A stretch of 64,000 bases of DNA from NCEH01 sp043195135 (GCF_043195135.1 NZ_JBAFWP010000011.1); one strand, 5' to 3'; positions 10,155 through 19,343 are shown, counted from the stretch's first letter. The notes: generated from the sequence alone by a model not told the origin. Made by a program: numbers and translations.

Positions 10155-11558
10155 TTATAGATAGGTCTCGTATTCCAGTGGCAATATGACCCGCGTGAAG
10201 GCGTCCAGCTCGGCCTGCTTCATCACCGCATAGACCCGGCGATATTCCTCGCCGAACGCGCGGGCGATGAAATCGGAAGCGGCAAACCGCTGCACCGCCT
10301 CGGCCATGGAGGGGGAGAGGCGCGGCACGTCATAATCATAGGCATTGCCGATGAGCGGTTCCGGCGGCTCGATCTGCGCTTCGATTCCCTCCAGGATGCC
10401 CGCGAGGATGCCCGCGAGAACAAGATGCGGATGCGCCTCGGCCCCGGCGATGCGGTGTTCCAGGCGCCGCGCCTGGGGCGGGCCGTTGGGCACGCGCACC
10501 GCCACCGAGCGGTTGTCATATCCCCAGGTGATGCCAGTGGGAGCGTAGGAGCCCGGTACGAGGCGCCGATAGCCGTTATAGCTTGGCACGAACAAGAGCG
10601 TCGCGTCCGCCATGGTGGAGAGCAGCCCGCCGGCGCCGTGCCGCAGCAACCGGTCCCCCTCCCCGCCCTCGCGGGCGAAGACGTTGCGGCCGTCGCGATC
10701 TTGCAGGCTCACGTGCACATGCATGCCGTTGCCGGCGAAATCCGCCAGCGGCTTGGCCATGAAGGTGGCGCGCAGCCCGTGCTTGCGGGCCACGCCCTCG
10801 ATGGCGCGGCGCAGCAGAATGGCGTCGTCCGCCGCCTTCAACGCGTCGGCACGGTGGTAGAGATTGACCTCGAACTGGCCCGGCGCGGCTTCCGAGATCA
10901 CCGTGTCGGTGGGCAGGTCCTGCGCTTCCGCCGCCGCGCGCATGTCGTGCAGCACGGGGGCGAAGGCATCGAGGTCCGACATGGCATACATGTTCTGGCG
11001 CGCCTGCCCGGTGGCGGGAAACACCGGCTCCGGCGGAGCCCCGTCCGCGCCGGGCTTGAGCAGATAGAATTCCAGCTCGAACGCGACGCACGGCGTCAGG
11101 CCCAGCGCGGCGAGCCGGTCCACCAGCTTCGCCAATTGCTGGCGCGGATCGAGAATCCAGGGCGTGCCGTCGGGCTCGTGCATGGTGATCAGCACCTGGG
11201 CGGCGGCGCGCGGCGACCAGGGCACCGGCTTCAGCGTGCCGGGCACGGGCCAGCACAGCCCGTCCTTGTCGCCGGTTTCCAGATGAATGCCGGTCTCCGC
11301 GACCTCGCAGCCCCACACGTCCAGCCCGAAGATGGAGAGGGGAATCGGCACGCCGCTGTCCCAGACCTTGGACAGCGCATGACCCGGGAGCCATTTGCCG
11401 CGCAGCACGCCGCTGGTATCCGGCAAGAGCACTTCGACGATGTCGGGCACCCCGTGGGCTTCAACATAAGCGTCGGCTTCGCCAAGCGTGGCGGCCCCGG
11501 TGGCATCTTGAGAAAGGGTGCCGGCTCCTGAACGCTGCATGATACTCCAACTTGCCAT
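10155..11558 (-). CDS. Glutamine synthetase family protein (gamma-glutamylpolyamine synthetase-like)
   Basis: A 467-residue ATP-dependent ligase of the glutamine synthetase fold. It has the beta-grasp N-terminal domain (DTSGVLRGKWLPG) and the catalytic domain with FELEFYLL, NGMHVHVSL and the PTGITWGYDNRS and EHRIAGAEAHPHL segments. It is of the PuuA/GlnT-like type, which joins glutamate to putrescine or other amines, rather than GlnA; it lacks the GlnA adenylylation-loop context. The substrate cannot be told from sequence. An internal ATG at 11540 is an alternative start. It is transcribed away from the histidine kinase operon, and no amine catabolism genes are adjacent. Confidence 0.85.
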   Translation of the reverse strand: MASWSIMQRSGAGTLSQDATGAATLGEADAYVEAHGVPDIVEVLLPDTSGVLRGKWLPGHALSKVWDSGVPIPLSIFGLDVWGCEVAETGIHLETGDKDGLCWPVPGTLKPVPWSPRAAAQVLITMHEPDGTPWILDPRQQLAKLVDRLAALGLTPCVAFELEFYLLKPGADGAPPEPVFPATGQARQNMYAMSDLDAFAPVLHDMRAAAEAQDLPTDTVISEAAPGQFEVNLYHRADALKAADDAILLRRAIEGVARKHGLRATFMAKPLADFAGNGMHVHVSLQDRDGRNVFAREGGEGDRLLRHGAGGLLSTMADATLLFVPSYNGYRRLVPGSYAPTGITWGYDNRSVAVRVPNGPPQARRLEHRIAGAEAHPHLVLAGILAGILEGIEAQIEPPEPLIGNAYDYDVPRLSPSMAEAVQRFAASDFIARAFGEEYRRVYAVMKQAELDAFTRVILPLEYETYL

Positions 11559-11780
11559 GAGATCGCGCGCTTATCCAAGCGCGTCGGCGCGGAACCTACA
11601 AGCTATGGCTCGGCTTTTATTTTCGACCTGCCTGCAACTTCCTTGGCCGAACGTTGTTTTCAGAGCGACAGCCGCGCTATTCTTAAGGCCCCACCCGGGC
11701 CGGGAAGACGCACGCCCCCTTCATCGCCGCGCACATGCCGCCGTGTGTGGCAGCCGCCCACTCGCACGGAGACCCGGTCT

Positions 11781-13289
11781 TTGACGCCCCTGCCCCTTCT
11801 TGAACCTCTGCGCCGGTCCCGCGGTTTCAGCCAGTCGGCCGTCCTGGCCCTGGGGTTCGTGGTCCTCATCGCGATCAGCGCCGCCTCCATCTGGCTGGTG
11901 AACCGGGCAAAGGAGGATGCCGCCCAGGTCAGCCATACGCTCCGGGTGGAGAACATGCTCTCCCAGGTGCAGATCATGGTGCGACGCGCGGAGAGCGCGC
12001 AGCGCGGCTATTTGCTGACCGGCGATGCCAGCTATCTGGATTTCTTCGAGGAGACCCTCACGCAGGTCGTGCCCACGCTGCTGCAGGCCCGCGCCACCAC
12101 GGCCGACAATCCGGATCGCCAGCAGGCGCTCGCCGCCCTGGAACCGAACGTTTCCCAGAAGCTCGCGGAACTGCGGCAGACCGTGGACCTCTACAAGTCC
12201 GGCGATGTGGCCGGCGCCCTCAAGATCGTACGCACCGATCGCGGCGAGACGCTCATGCGCGAGATCACCGCCCAGATCGACGCCATGAAGGACCAGGAAG
12301 AGCGGCTGCTCGCCCAGCGCACCACATCGTCCAACCAGACCAGCCTGTGGCTGCTGCTGGTCAATCTGGTCGGCGTGGTCACGATCATCGGCCTTGCCGG
12401 CCTCTCCATGCACCTGGTCCAGCGCAACACCACGGCCCTGCGCGATGCGCACAAAGAAGTCGCCCATGCGAATCAGAGCCTGGAGCGGCGCGTGCTGGAG
12501 CGCACCGCCGACCTCCAGGAAGCCAATAACGAGATTCAGAGCTTCGCTTATATCGTCAGCCACGACCTGCGCTCGCCGCTGGTGAACATCATGGGCTTCA
12601 CCAGCGAACTGGAAGCGCTGCGCACCGATCTGTTCGATCGCCTCGCCGCCTTGCGCGAAAAGGCGAACGATCCGGACGCGGCGCGCGATGCCGAGCTGGG
12701 GCGCGACTTCGAGGAGGCGTTCGGCTTCATCAAGGCCTCCATCACGAAGATGGACCGGCTGATCAAGGCGATCCTCGACCTGTCGCGGCAAGGGCGCGCC
12801 GAGTTCCACCCCGTCGCCGTGGAGGTGGCGCCGCTGGTGGAGAATATCGGCGCCACCATGGCGCACCAATTGCTGGAGCGCGACGCGGTCCTCAAGGTCG
12901 GGCCGCTGCCGCCGATCGTCAGCGACCGGCTGGCGCTGGAGCAGATTTTCACCAATCTGATCGATAATGCGGTAAAGTATCTGCGCACCGACGTACCTGG
13001 GCGCATCGAGATTTCCGCCAGCGAGACTCCCGGCTACATCACGTATCTGGTGAGCGACAACGGGCGCGGCATCGATCCGCGCGACAAGGTCCGCGTGTTC
13101 GAACTGTTCCGCCGCTCGGGTCCTCAGGATCGGCCGGGGGAAGGCATTGGCCTTGCTCATGTGCGCACCTTGGTGCGACGAATGGGCGGAGCGATTATCA
13201 TGGATTCGGAACTGGGGCGGGGCACGACTTTCAAAGTCACGCTTCCGCGTCGGCTCGTACGGAACGCCGAAGAGGATAAGCATGACTGA
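11781..13289 (+). CDS. CHASE3-domain sensor histidine kinase
   Basis: Membrane-bound sensor kinase of 502 residues. The frame is open from 11643, but the TTG at 11781 with CGGAGA at 11767-11772 gives MTPLPLLEPLRRSRGF directly before the first membrane span (about 18-40). A periplasmic CHASE3 domain follows (about 41-185, with the RRAESAQRGYLLTGDASY signature), then a second span (about 188-212), a coiled coil, HisKA with phospho-acceptor H261 in SHDLRSPL, and HATPase_c with DNAVKYL and the glycine-rich DNGRGI and GEGIGL boxes. The signal is unknown. The last 8 nt overlap the next receiver gene, so the two are likely translated together and act as a pair. Confidence 0.92.
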   Translation: MTPLPLLEPLRRSRGFSQSAVLALGFVVLIAISAASIWLVNRAKEDAAQVSHTLRVENMLSQVQIMVRRAESAQRGYLLTGDASYLDFFEETLTQVVPTLLQARATTADNPDRQQALAALEPNVSQKLAELRQTVDLYKSGDVAGALKIVRTDRGETLMREITAQIDAMKDQEERLLAQRTTSSNQTSLWLLLVNLVGVVTIIGLAGLSMHLVQRNTTALRDAHKEVAHANQSLERRVLERTADLQEANNEIQSFAYIVSHDLRSPLVNIMGFTSELEALRTDLFDRLAALREKANDPDAARDAELGRDFEEAFGFIKASITKMDRLIKAILDLSRQGRAEFHPVAVEVAPLVENIGATMAHQLLERDAVLKVGPLPPIVSDRLALEQIFTNLIDNAVKYLRTDVPGRIEISASETPGYITYLVSDNGRGIDPRDKVRVFELFRRSGPQDRPGEGIGLAHVRTLVRRMGGAIIMDSELGRGTTFKVTLPRRLVRNAEEDKHD

Positions 13290-13719
13290 ACACGTCACCA
13301 TCATCATGATCGAGGATGACGAAGGGCATGCCCGCCTGATCGAGAAGAATATCCGCCGTGCCGGTGTGCTGAACGAGATTTTGCCCTTCACCGACGGGAC
13401 GAGCGCGGTCAATTTCCTTTTCGGAGCCGACGGCACCGCCGCCCAGAATGCCGGTCGCGCCCTGCTGGTGCTTCTCGATCTCAACCTGCCGGACATGACC
13501 GGGGTAGATATCCTCAAGCGCATCAAGGAGAACGAGCATCTGCGGCTGTCGCCCGTGGTCGTGCTCACCACCACGGACGACCGGGTGGAAATCCAGCGCT
13601 GCTATGATCTTGGCGCCAACGTCTATGTGACCAAGCCGGTCAATTACGAGAATTTCGCGAACGCGATCCGTCAGTTGGGCCTGTTCTTTTCCGTGATCCA
13701 GGTGCCGAAGGCCAAGTGA
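13282..13719 (+). CDS. Single-domain response regulator (CheY/Rcp1-like)
   Basis: A 145-residue stand-alone receiver domain with no output domain. Acidic pocket EDD at residues 11-13, phospho-acceptor D66 in LLDLNLPDMTG, conserved Thr of the VVVLTTTDD strand, and the switch Lys in YVTKPVNYENF. The slightly long form with C-terminal extension resembles Rcp1-type regulators that work with phytochrome- or CHASE-type kinases. ATG 13282 overlaps the kinase stop by 8 nt (ATGACTGA) and its TGA overlaps the next ATG by one base. It probably carries phosphate from the CHASE3 kinase to a partner, perhaps the next gene product. Confidence 0.92.
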   Translation: MTEHVTIIMIEDDEGHARLIEKNIRRAGVLNEILPFTDGTSAVNFLFGADGTAAQNAGRALLVLLDLNLPDMTGVDILKRIKENEHLRLSPVVVLTTTDDRVEIQRCYDLGANVYVTKPVNYENFANAIRQLGLFFSVIQVPKAK

Positions 13720-14849
13720 TGCCCGAAGCGGCGCAGCCTGACGAGGTTTCAAGGCACGCGCGCGAAGCCGCCGCGCGGGCGGACGCCGTTCGGGTGCTCT
13801 ATGTGGATGACGATCCCGGCCTCGGCCGCCTCGTGCAGCGCCAGCTGGGGCGGCTCGGCTATGCCGTGGAAACCGCGACCTCGGGCACCGATGGCCTCGC
13901 GCGGCTGGCCGAGGGCGGTATCCACGTGGTCGCGCTCGATCATTACATGCCCGGACAGGATGGCCTTGAGACCCTCGCCGCCATCCGCGCGCTGCCCGAT
14001 CCTCCCCCCGTGGTCTATGTCACCGGCACCCAGGAGAGCCGCATCGCCGTCGCCGCCCTGAAGGCGGGCGCCACCGATTATGTGGTGAAGGAGATCCAGG
14101 GCGACTTCATCGAACTGCTGCGCTCGGCCATCGCGGCAGCGCTCGACGCGGTGAAGATGCGCAAGGCCCACGAGGCGGCCGAAGCCGAAATCCGCGCCGC
14201 GCGTGACCGTTTCGAGGCGCTTGCCGCCGAACGCGCGCTGCTGCTGCGGGAAATGAACCACCGGGTCGGCAATTCCCTGCAGATCATCGTTTCCCTGCTC
14301 CATGTCCAGGCCGGCGCCACGGAGAATGTGGAAGTGCAGGAGGCGCTGAACGCGGCGCGCGGGCGGGTCGCGGCGGTGGCCCAGGTGCATCGGCGCCTCT
14401 ACACCTCGGACCAGGTCACGACGGTTGCGGCCGACCAATATCTCTCCGCCCTGCTGGACGATCTCCAGGTGTCCGCGAAGCACGCCGAATTCGGCGTCAC
14501 CCTCTCCATCGAGGCGGACCCGATCGAGATCGACCCCGATCGCGCGGTCGCCATCGGCGTGATCGTGACCGAGCTGGTGATCAATGCCTCGAAATACGCC
14601 TATCCCGGCGGCTCCGGCCCGGTCAGGGTGGAATTGCGCTGCGCCGGGGATCAGATCCTGCTCGCCGTCGAGGACGACGGCGCGGGCATTTCGCCCGACA
14701 TCGCGGCCCAGTCGAACGGGCTGGGCAACCGCATCGTGCGCGCCATGTCCAACAAGCTCGGCGCGGAGCTCGCGTTCGAGACGCGCGCGCGGGGCACGCG
14801 GGTCTCGCTTCGCTTTGCCCGCGCCCAGCCGGTGATGGGCGCATTCTGA
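13719..14849 (+). CDS. Receiver-HisKA_2 hybrid histidine kinase
   Basis: Cytoplasmic 376-residue protein: an N-terminal receiver domain (about 25-145, phospho-acceptor D74 in ALDHYMPGQDG, switch Lys in DYVVKEIQ), a short helix, a HisKA_2 dimerisation domain with H181 in EMNHRVGNSLQ, and an HWE/HisKA_2-type ATPase with TELVINASKYAY and VEDDGAG. It has no membrane span, so input should come through the receiver, for instance from the upstream kinase pair. ATG 13719 overlaps the preceding stop (TGATG), giving translational coupling across all three genes. HisKA_2/HWE kinases often feed the alphaproteobacterial general stress response; no phyR/ecfG is in this window. Confidence 0.9.
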   Translation: MPEAAQPDEVSRHAREAAARADAVRVLYVDDDPGLGRLVQRQLGRLGYAVETATSGTDGLARLAEGGIHVVALDHYMPGQDGLETLAAIRALPDPPPVVYVTGTQESRIAVAALKAGATDYVVKEIQGDFIELLRSAIAAALDAVKMRKAHEAAEAEIRAARDRFEALAAERALLLREMNHRVGNSLQIIVSLLHVQAGATENVEVQEALNAARGRVAAVAQVHRRLYTSDQVTTVAADQYLSALLDDLQVSAKHAEFGVTLSIEADPIEIDPDRAVAIGVIVTELVINASKYAYPGGSGPVRVELRCAGDQILLAVEDDGAGISPDIAAQSNGLGNRIVRAMSNKLGAELAFETRARGTRVSLRFARAQPVMGAF

Positions 14850-14884
14850 CGCCCCTTCGGCCTGCGAAGGCGGTGCCGGTCCGT

Positions 14885-15226
14885 TCAGCCCTGCTCGGTG
14901 GGGAAACCCGCCTGCTTCCAGCCGAGAATTCCGCCCTGCATGTGCTCTTCCAGCGGCACGCCCGACGCCTGGACGAGGGCTGCCGCCCGTTGCGAGCGCT
15001 GCCCGGAGCGGCAGGAAAATACGATCTGCTTGCCCTGCGCGTCCGGCAAAGCGGACGGGTCGAAGGTGGAAAGCGGCATCAGCACGGCATTGGGGATACG
15101 CTCGGCGCGCGTCTCGTCGGGTTCGCGCACATCCACCAGAAGGATGCGGCCATCCTCCATGCCGGCCTTGACCTCGGCGGGTGTGAGATGGGTGATGCGG
15201 CCGCCGAAGGGATTGGTTTCGCTCAT
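14885..15226 (-). CDS. Rhodanese-like sulfurtransferase domain protein
   Basis: A 113-residue single rhodanese domain. The active-site loop CRSGQRS with catalytic Cys72 is intact, and VDVREPDE and the MQGGILGWKQAG end are typical of the GlpE/YgaP-type single domain. Such proteins move sulfane sulfur or act in redox signalling; no specific partner is evident. It is convergent with the kinase operon, with a short CCTTCG/CGAAGG hairpin between them, and lies just downstream of chrA on the same strand, so it may be cotranscribed with it. Confidence 0.9.
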   Translation of the reverse strand: MSETNPFGGRITHLTPAEVKAGMEDGRILLVDVREPDETRAERIPNAVLMPLSTFDPSALPDAQGKQIVFSCRSGQRSQRAAALVQASGVPLEEHMQGGILGWKQAGFPTEQG

Positions 15227-15313
15227 GAGATCGGTCCTGGAAAAACATGAAGGTGGCGAAGCCCGAGGTTCGGCGCAAGGGGCTCCGCGCGACGGGCCGC
15301 GACCGACGCCTCT

Positions 15314-16522
15314 TTACAGGACGACGGCACCGGCGGCCGCGGCCAGCGCCACCACGGCCCAGGCCGGAACCTGCCACACGGCGAGGCCGAGATAGCACGC
15401 GGCAGCCAGGGCAAAGCTATAGGGCCCGGTGACCCCCTCCGGCAGCACCACGCTCCACAAGGCCGCACCCAGCAGGCCGACCACCGCCGCATTCACCCCG
15501 GCGAGCAGGCGCCGGGCCGCCGGCGCGGCGCGTAGCTTCTCCCAGAACGGCACCGCGCCCACCACCAGCAAAGCGGAGGGGGCGAAGATGGCGAGCAGCG
15601 CGATGCTTGCACCCGCGAGGCCCGAGGGCGGGCGCTGCGCCACCGCCCCGAGGAACGCGGCAAAGGTGAACAGCGGGCCCGGCATGGCCTGCGCTGCGCC
15701 ATAGCCGGCGAGGAACGCGTCCTTCGACACCAGCCCGGTGCCGACCGTCTCCGCGTCCAGCAGCGGCAGCACCACGTGGCCGCCGCCGAACACCAGCGAT
15801 CCGACGCGAAAAAAGCGCTCCGCCAGATCCCAGCCGCCCGATCGGGACAGCTGCGCGGCAAGGGGCAGCAGCAGCAGCCCGGCGGCGAACAGCAGCAGGG
15901 CACCGACCGCCGTGCGCCGCGAAATGCCGAGCGGGGGAAAGGGATCGCCGCCCGCGCCGGCCACCGATTGGAGCACGCAATAACCGGCGAGCGCCCCGAG
16001 CGCGATGGCCAGCAATTGCCCGCCGCTGCCGGGCAGGCAGACCGCCAGGATGGCGGCGCAAAGGGCGATGGAGGTGGTGCGCCTTTCCGGGCACAGGCTG
16101 CGCGCCATGCCCAGCACCGCATGGCACACGACCGCGACCGCCGCCGCCTTCAGGCCCGCCACCCAGCCGGCGCCGCCGAGGCCGCCCGCCCCGTCCAGCA
16201 CCATGGCGAACGCCACCATGAGCACAGCGGACGGCAAGGTGAAGCCGATGAAGGCGACACACAGGCCCGGCAGGCCCGCGCGCATCAGCCCCACCGCCAT
16301 GCCGACCTGGCTCGAGGCTGGTCCCGGCAGGAACTGGCAGAGCGCCACCAGGTCGGCATAGGCGCGGTCCGTCAGCCAGGCGCGGCGCACCACGAACTCC
16401 TCGCGGAAATAGCCGAGATGGGCGATCGGGCCGCCGAACGAGGTGAGGCCCAGGCGCAGGAAAATGCCGAACAAATTCAACAGGCCAGCCACGTTCAATA
16501 CCCGTTCCGATTGTAGGGACAT
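15314..16522 (-). CDS. chrA: Chromate efflux transporter ChrA (two-domain CHR family)
   Basis: Inner-membrane protein of 402 residues with about ten hydrophobic spans arranged as two homologous CHR halves. The first half has LTSFGGPIAHLGYFREEFV and CQFLPGPASSQVG; the second has SLVFGGGHVVLPLLDAE and the AMPGPLFTFAAFLG echo. The family exports chromate anions using the membrane potential, although many homologues are untested. The frame is open to 16645, but ATG 16522 (MSLQSERVLN) with AGG 9 nt upstream fits the family start; the longer lead is basic and low-complexity. No ChrB regulator is next to it. Confidence 0.9.
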   Translation of the reverse strand: MSLQSERVLNVAGLLNLFGIFLRLGLTSFGGPIAHLGYFREEFVVRRAWLTDRAYADLVALCQFLPGPASSQVGMAVGLMRAGLPGLCVAFIGFTLPSAVLMVAFAMVLDGAGGLGGAGWVAGLKAAAVAVVCHAVLGMARSLCPERRTTSIALCAAILAVCLPGSGGQLLAIALGALAGYCVLQSVAGAGGDPFPPLGISRRTAVGALLLFAAGLLLLPLAAQLSRSGGWDLAERFFRVGSLVFGGGHVVLPLLDAETVGTGLVSKDAFLAGYGAAQAMPGPLFTFAAFLGAVAQRPPSGLAGASIALLAIFAPSALLVVGAVPFWEKLRAAPAARRLLAGVNAAVVGLLGAALWSVVLPEGVTGPYSFALAAACYLGLAVWQVPAWAVVALAAAAGAVVL

Positions 16523-16756
16523 TCGAACCATCCTGCGAAGAGGCGCGTGCGACGGGCGCGGCCTCCTCCGGCTCCGAAGAGGAAAGGAGGCGCGTTCGTC
16601 TTTGAATGAAAACAACAGGCTGACGCAAGGCACGGGGCGCAGCATCGCGGGGCCAAAGTCGATATCTTTACATGAATACCTCTAATGAACTCGATCTGAG
16701 CGCCCCGCTCATCTCTCGTTCATGTTGAGCTTGGTATGGTCGAACCAACAAATCGT

Positions 16757-16917
16757 GCCACCTCATGCACCCACGCGTTGCATGACGATGGGTGGGACAA
16801 GCCCTGGGATTTCCGGTGCGTGTCTCCTGAGGTGGCGATGACGGAGCTATTGATCGGGTCGTTCCCCCGCACGTGTCCGATCAGTGGAAAGGCGTCGGCG
16901 CAAGCCGGCGCCTTTTT
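16757..16917 (+). ncRNA. Candidate structured small RNA
   Basis: No credible ORF fills the 446-nt gap between chrA and meaB, but the last 160 nt can fold well. A long hairpin is closed by the perfect arms GCCACCTCA (16757-16765) and TGAGGTGGC (16828-16836). A second hairpin pairs CTATTGATCGG (16847-16857) with CCGATCAGTGG (16877-16887), 11 bp with two G-U pairs, and has a C-rich 19-nt loop. An intrinsic terminator follows at once. A weak promoter-like TTGAGC lies at 16725-16730. It may be a free sRNA with a C-rich anti-Shine-Dalgarno loop, or a leader of meaB ending in an attenuator. I do not recognise an Rfam class. Confidence 0.5.
16891..16917 (+). terminator. Rho-independent terminator before meaB
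   Basis: GGCGTCGGC (16891-16899) pairs with GCCGGCGCC (16904-16912), 9 bp with one G-U pair and a GCAA tetraloop, followed by five T. It is on the plus strand and 52 nt before the meaB start, with no protein gene upstream on that strand, which is the main argument for a small RNA or leader transcript. Confidence 0.85.
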
Positions 16918-16968
16918 ATTTCGCCGCCCCGTTCCAGACGGCCGGAACCATGCTTTAGACTTCCCCGC

Positions 16969-17904
16969 ATGTCTGCCCACAGTCCCCAGATTCCCGAATT
17001 GGACACCCTGCGCGCCGGCGGAAAGCGCGCGATGGCGATGGCGCTCGCGGCGGTGGAAACCGCACGCGGCAAGCCGTCGCTGGCGGCTTTGCTGGATCGC
17101 GCCGCGCGTGAACCGAAGGCGCTCGTGCTGGGCCTGACCGGACCGCCGGGGGTGGGCAAATCGACGCTCACCAACGCCCTGGTGCGCCGGGCCCGCGCGG
17201 CGGGACGCACGGTGGCGGTGCTGGCCGTCGATCCATCCTCGCGCCGCACCGGCGGTGCGCTGCTGGGCGATCGGGCGCGCATCCAGACCGACCCGGAGGA
17301 TCGCGGCGTGTTCGTGCGCTCCATGGCGGCACGCGACCGGCTCGGCGGCCTCTCGGACGATGCGGTGGCGGCGGTGGTGCTGATGCGCGCCGTGTTCGAT
17401 CTCGTGATCGTCGAGACCGTCGGCGTCGGCCAGTCGGAGGCCGATATCGGGCTCGTGGCGGACAGCGTGGTGCTGTGCATCCAGCCGGCTTCGGGCGACA
17501 GTCTTCAGTTCATGAAGGCGGGGGTGATGGAATTGCCCGACATCATCGTCGTCACCAAGGCCGACATGGCCGACATCGCCCGGCGCGCGGCGGCCGATGT
17601 CAGCGGCGCGCTCTCGCTCGGCGGTTTGCCGACGCAATGGACGGTGCCGGTCATCCGCCTTTCCGCCGCCAGCGGCGAAGGGCTGGAGGCGTTCGACGCG
17701 GCGCTCGCCGCCCATCAGGCGCATCTGGCCGTGGACGGGCGGCTCGCGGCGCAGCGGGCGGAGCAGGAACAGCGCTGGGTGGAAGAGGCGATTCGCCTGC
17801 GATTCGGCACCGAGGGGCTCGCCCTCGCCCGCAAGATGACGGTTGCGACGGCGGGCCCGTTCAGCCGCGAGGCGGCATTTGCGGCGCGCTTAACCCGCTC
17901 GTAA
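16969..17904 (+). CDS. meaB: Methylmalonyl-CoA mutase-associated GTPase MeaB
   Basis: A 311-residue G3E-family GTPase that loads and protects the B12-dependent methylmalonyl-CoA (or ethylmalonyl-CoA) mutase. Visible motifs are Walker A GPPGVGKS at residues 58-65, the DPSSRRTGGALLGDR switch segment, ETVGVGQSE (Walker B region) and the base-specificity TKAD. Length fits the family. ATG 16969 is chosen; the frame upstream to 16873 runs through the terminator and has no family similarity. The mutase subunits are not in the window. Confidence 0.93.
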   Translation: MSAHSPQIPELDTLRAGGKRAMAMALAAVETARGKPSLAALLDRAAREPKALVLGLTGPPGVGKSTLTNALVRRARAAGRTVAVLAVDPSSRRTGGALLGDRARIQTDPEDRGVFVRSMAARDRLGGLSDDAVAAVVLMRAVFDLVIVETVGVGQSEADIGLVADSVVLCIQPASGDSLQFMKAGVMELPDIIVVTKADMADIARRAAADVSGALSLGGLPTQWTVPVIRLSAASGEGLEAFDAALAAHQAHLAVDGRLAAQRAEQEQRWVEEAIRLRFGTEGLALARKMTVATAGPFSREAAFAARLTRS

Positions 17905-17971
17905 GGTTGATAAGTGATTTTTCTCTCCAGGCGTCGGCGTTCGTTCGCTGGCTTCCTGTGAGGGCGATCCC

Positions 17972-19288
17972 ATGGTTCGGTATTTCGGCGTGCGTCTGCC
18001 GGCGTGCATTCTGGCTGCGGCCGGGTGTCTTGTCGCAACCGCCGCGCGCCCGCAGATGCTGCCGTCCGACATCTTCCTGTCCCGCGCGGCTGCGGAGCGC
18101 GCGCCGGGCGGCCTGCTTTCGGCCCCGGTGCGGGCGCTGCGGGTGGCGACGCTGGAATGGGAGCCGCTGCTTGCGCCCGCCGCGATCGACCCCGGCGCCC
18201 CGCAGGCGACGGTGCGGGTCGCGGAAGCCTCGACCGCCTCGGTGCCCGCCAACAGCGACAGCACCTATGCCTATCCCCCGCCGCTGGTGCTCGGCGGCGC
18301 GCTTCCGCCCAGCGATCCCGCGGTGCTGCTCGCGGACCGGGACGAGGAAGCCGACACCCCCGCGGTGTTCGGCCCCTCGCCCAATTCCGACGGCGCCTAT
18401 CTCGAACTCGCGCTCGACCAGGTGCTGAGCCTGCCGGGCCTGGACGAAGAGAGCATCGCCGCCGACGAGGACGTCCCCTCCACCTTCGGCCCCGACATGA
18501 GCGCGTACGACACCTCCACCGAGGCGCCGCAGGCCCTGATCTTCGGCGAGCCACCGCCGCCCGGCACCGCACAGGACGATGCCGAGCTGGAAGCCCCCGA
18601 TACGGCCGGCCTTTCCCTCGACGCCAGCGAGGGCACCGCGCAAGGCATGCGAGCCTCAAACGACAAGCCGATCGTGCACGACATGCGGGTGGTGTTCGGC
18701 CAGAGCGGGGGGCTCTTTCCGCCCCTGCCCTTCGAATATGCCGCGCTGCCGCCGAGCGCTTCGGCCCTGCCGCCCATGCCGCCGGTGCCCCCGCAGGACG
18801 ATGAGGCCAGCGGCATCGTGAGCGGCCTCATGAGCGGCGACGCGAGCCCCGCGACGCGCCTCGCGCTCGCCGGCCCGGCCCGCGCGCGGGCGGAGAAATG
18901 CCTCGCCGAAGCGATCTATTTCGAGAGCCGGGGCGAACCCAAGCGCGGGCAGATCGCAGTCGCCCAGGTGGTGATGAACCGGGTGTTCTCGGGCTATTAT
19001 CCCAACGACGTCTGCAAGACCGTCTATCAGAACGCCCACCGCCATCTGGCCTGCCAGTTCACCTTCGCCTGCGACGATGTGAAGGACGTGATCCGCGAGC
19101 CCGACATGTGGGTGCAGGCGAAGCAGATCGCCTCCGACATGCTGGACGGCAAGCTCTGGCTTTCAAGCGTGGGCCGGGCAACCCACTATCACGCCTATTG
19201 GGTGCGGCCGAGCTGGGTGCGGGAGATGCGCAAGCTGGATCGCATCGGCGTGCACACCTTCTATCGCCCGCGTCGCTGGGACGGCTGA
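17972..19288 (+). CDS. SleB/CwlJ-type cell wall hydrolase (Hydrolase_2)
   Basis: A 438-residue secreted protein. Residues 1-28 look like a signal peptide (cleavage near TAA-RPQ). Residues 30-300 are a Pro/Ala/Asp-rich, probably disordered segment without known domains. The C-terminal 130 residues form the Hydrolase_2 domain: CLAEAIYFESRGEPKRGQIA with the likely catalytic Glu, VVMNRVFSGYYPNDVC, ACQFTFACD, and the ATHYHAYWVRPSW end. The family cleaves peptidoglycan, known from spore germination enzymes, but is widespread in alphaproteobacteria where it probably remodels the wall. The gene is monocistronic and ends at a strong terminator. Confidence 0.9.
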   Translation: MVRYFGVRLPACILAAAGCLVATAARPQMLPSDIFLSRAAAERAPGGLLSAPVRALRVATLEWEPLLAPAAIDPGAPQATVRVAEASTASVPANSDSTYAYPPPLVLGGALPPSDPAVLLADRDEEADTPAVFGPSPNSDGAYLELALDQVLSLPGLDEESIAADEDVPSTFGPDMSAYDTSTEAPQALIFGEPPPPGTAQDDAELEAPDTAGLSLDASEGTAQGMRASNDKPIVHDMRVVFGQSGGLFPPLPFEYAALPPSASALPPMPPVPPQDDEASGIVSGLMSGDASPATRLALAGPARARAEKCLAEAIYFESRGEPKRGQIAVAQVVMNRVFSGYYPNDVCKTVYQNAHRHLACQFTFACDDVKDVIREPDMWVQAKQIASDMLDGKLWLSSVGRATHYHAYWVRPSWVREMRKLDRIGVHTFYRPRRWDG

Positions 19289-19343
19289 GCGTTCAGGCCC
19301 GGCGCGGGGCGCGAGACGCACACGCAACAAGAACCACAACGAA

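Noticed and set aside
16690..16960. 6S RNA, SRP RNA, tmRNA or cobalamin riboswitch before meaB
   Set aside because: The structure consists of separate hairpins plus terminator, not a closed rod, and I found none of the conserved boxes of these classes.
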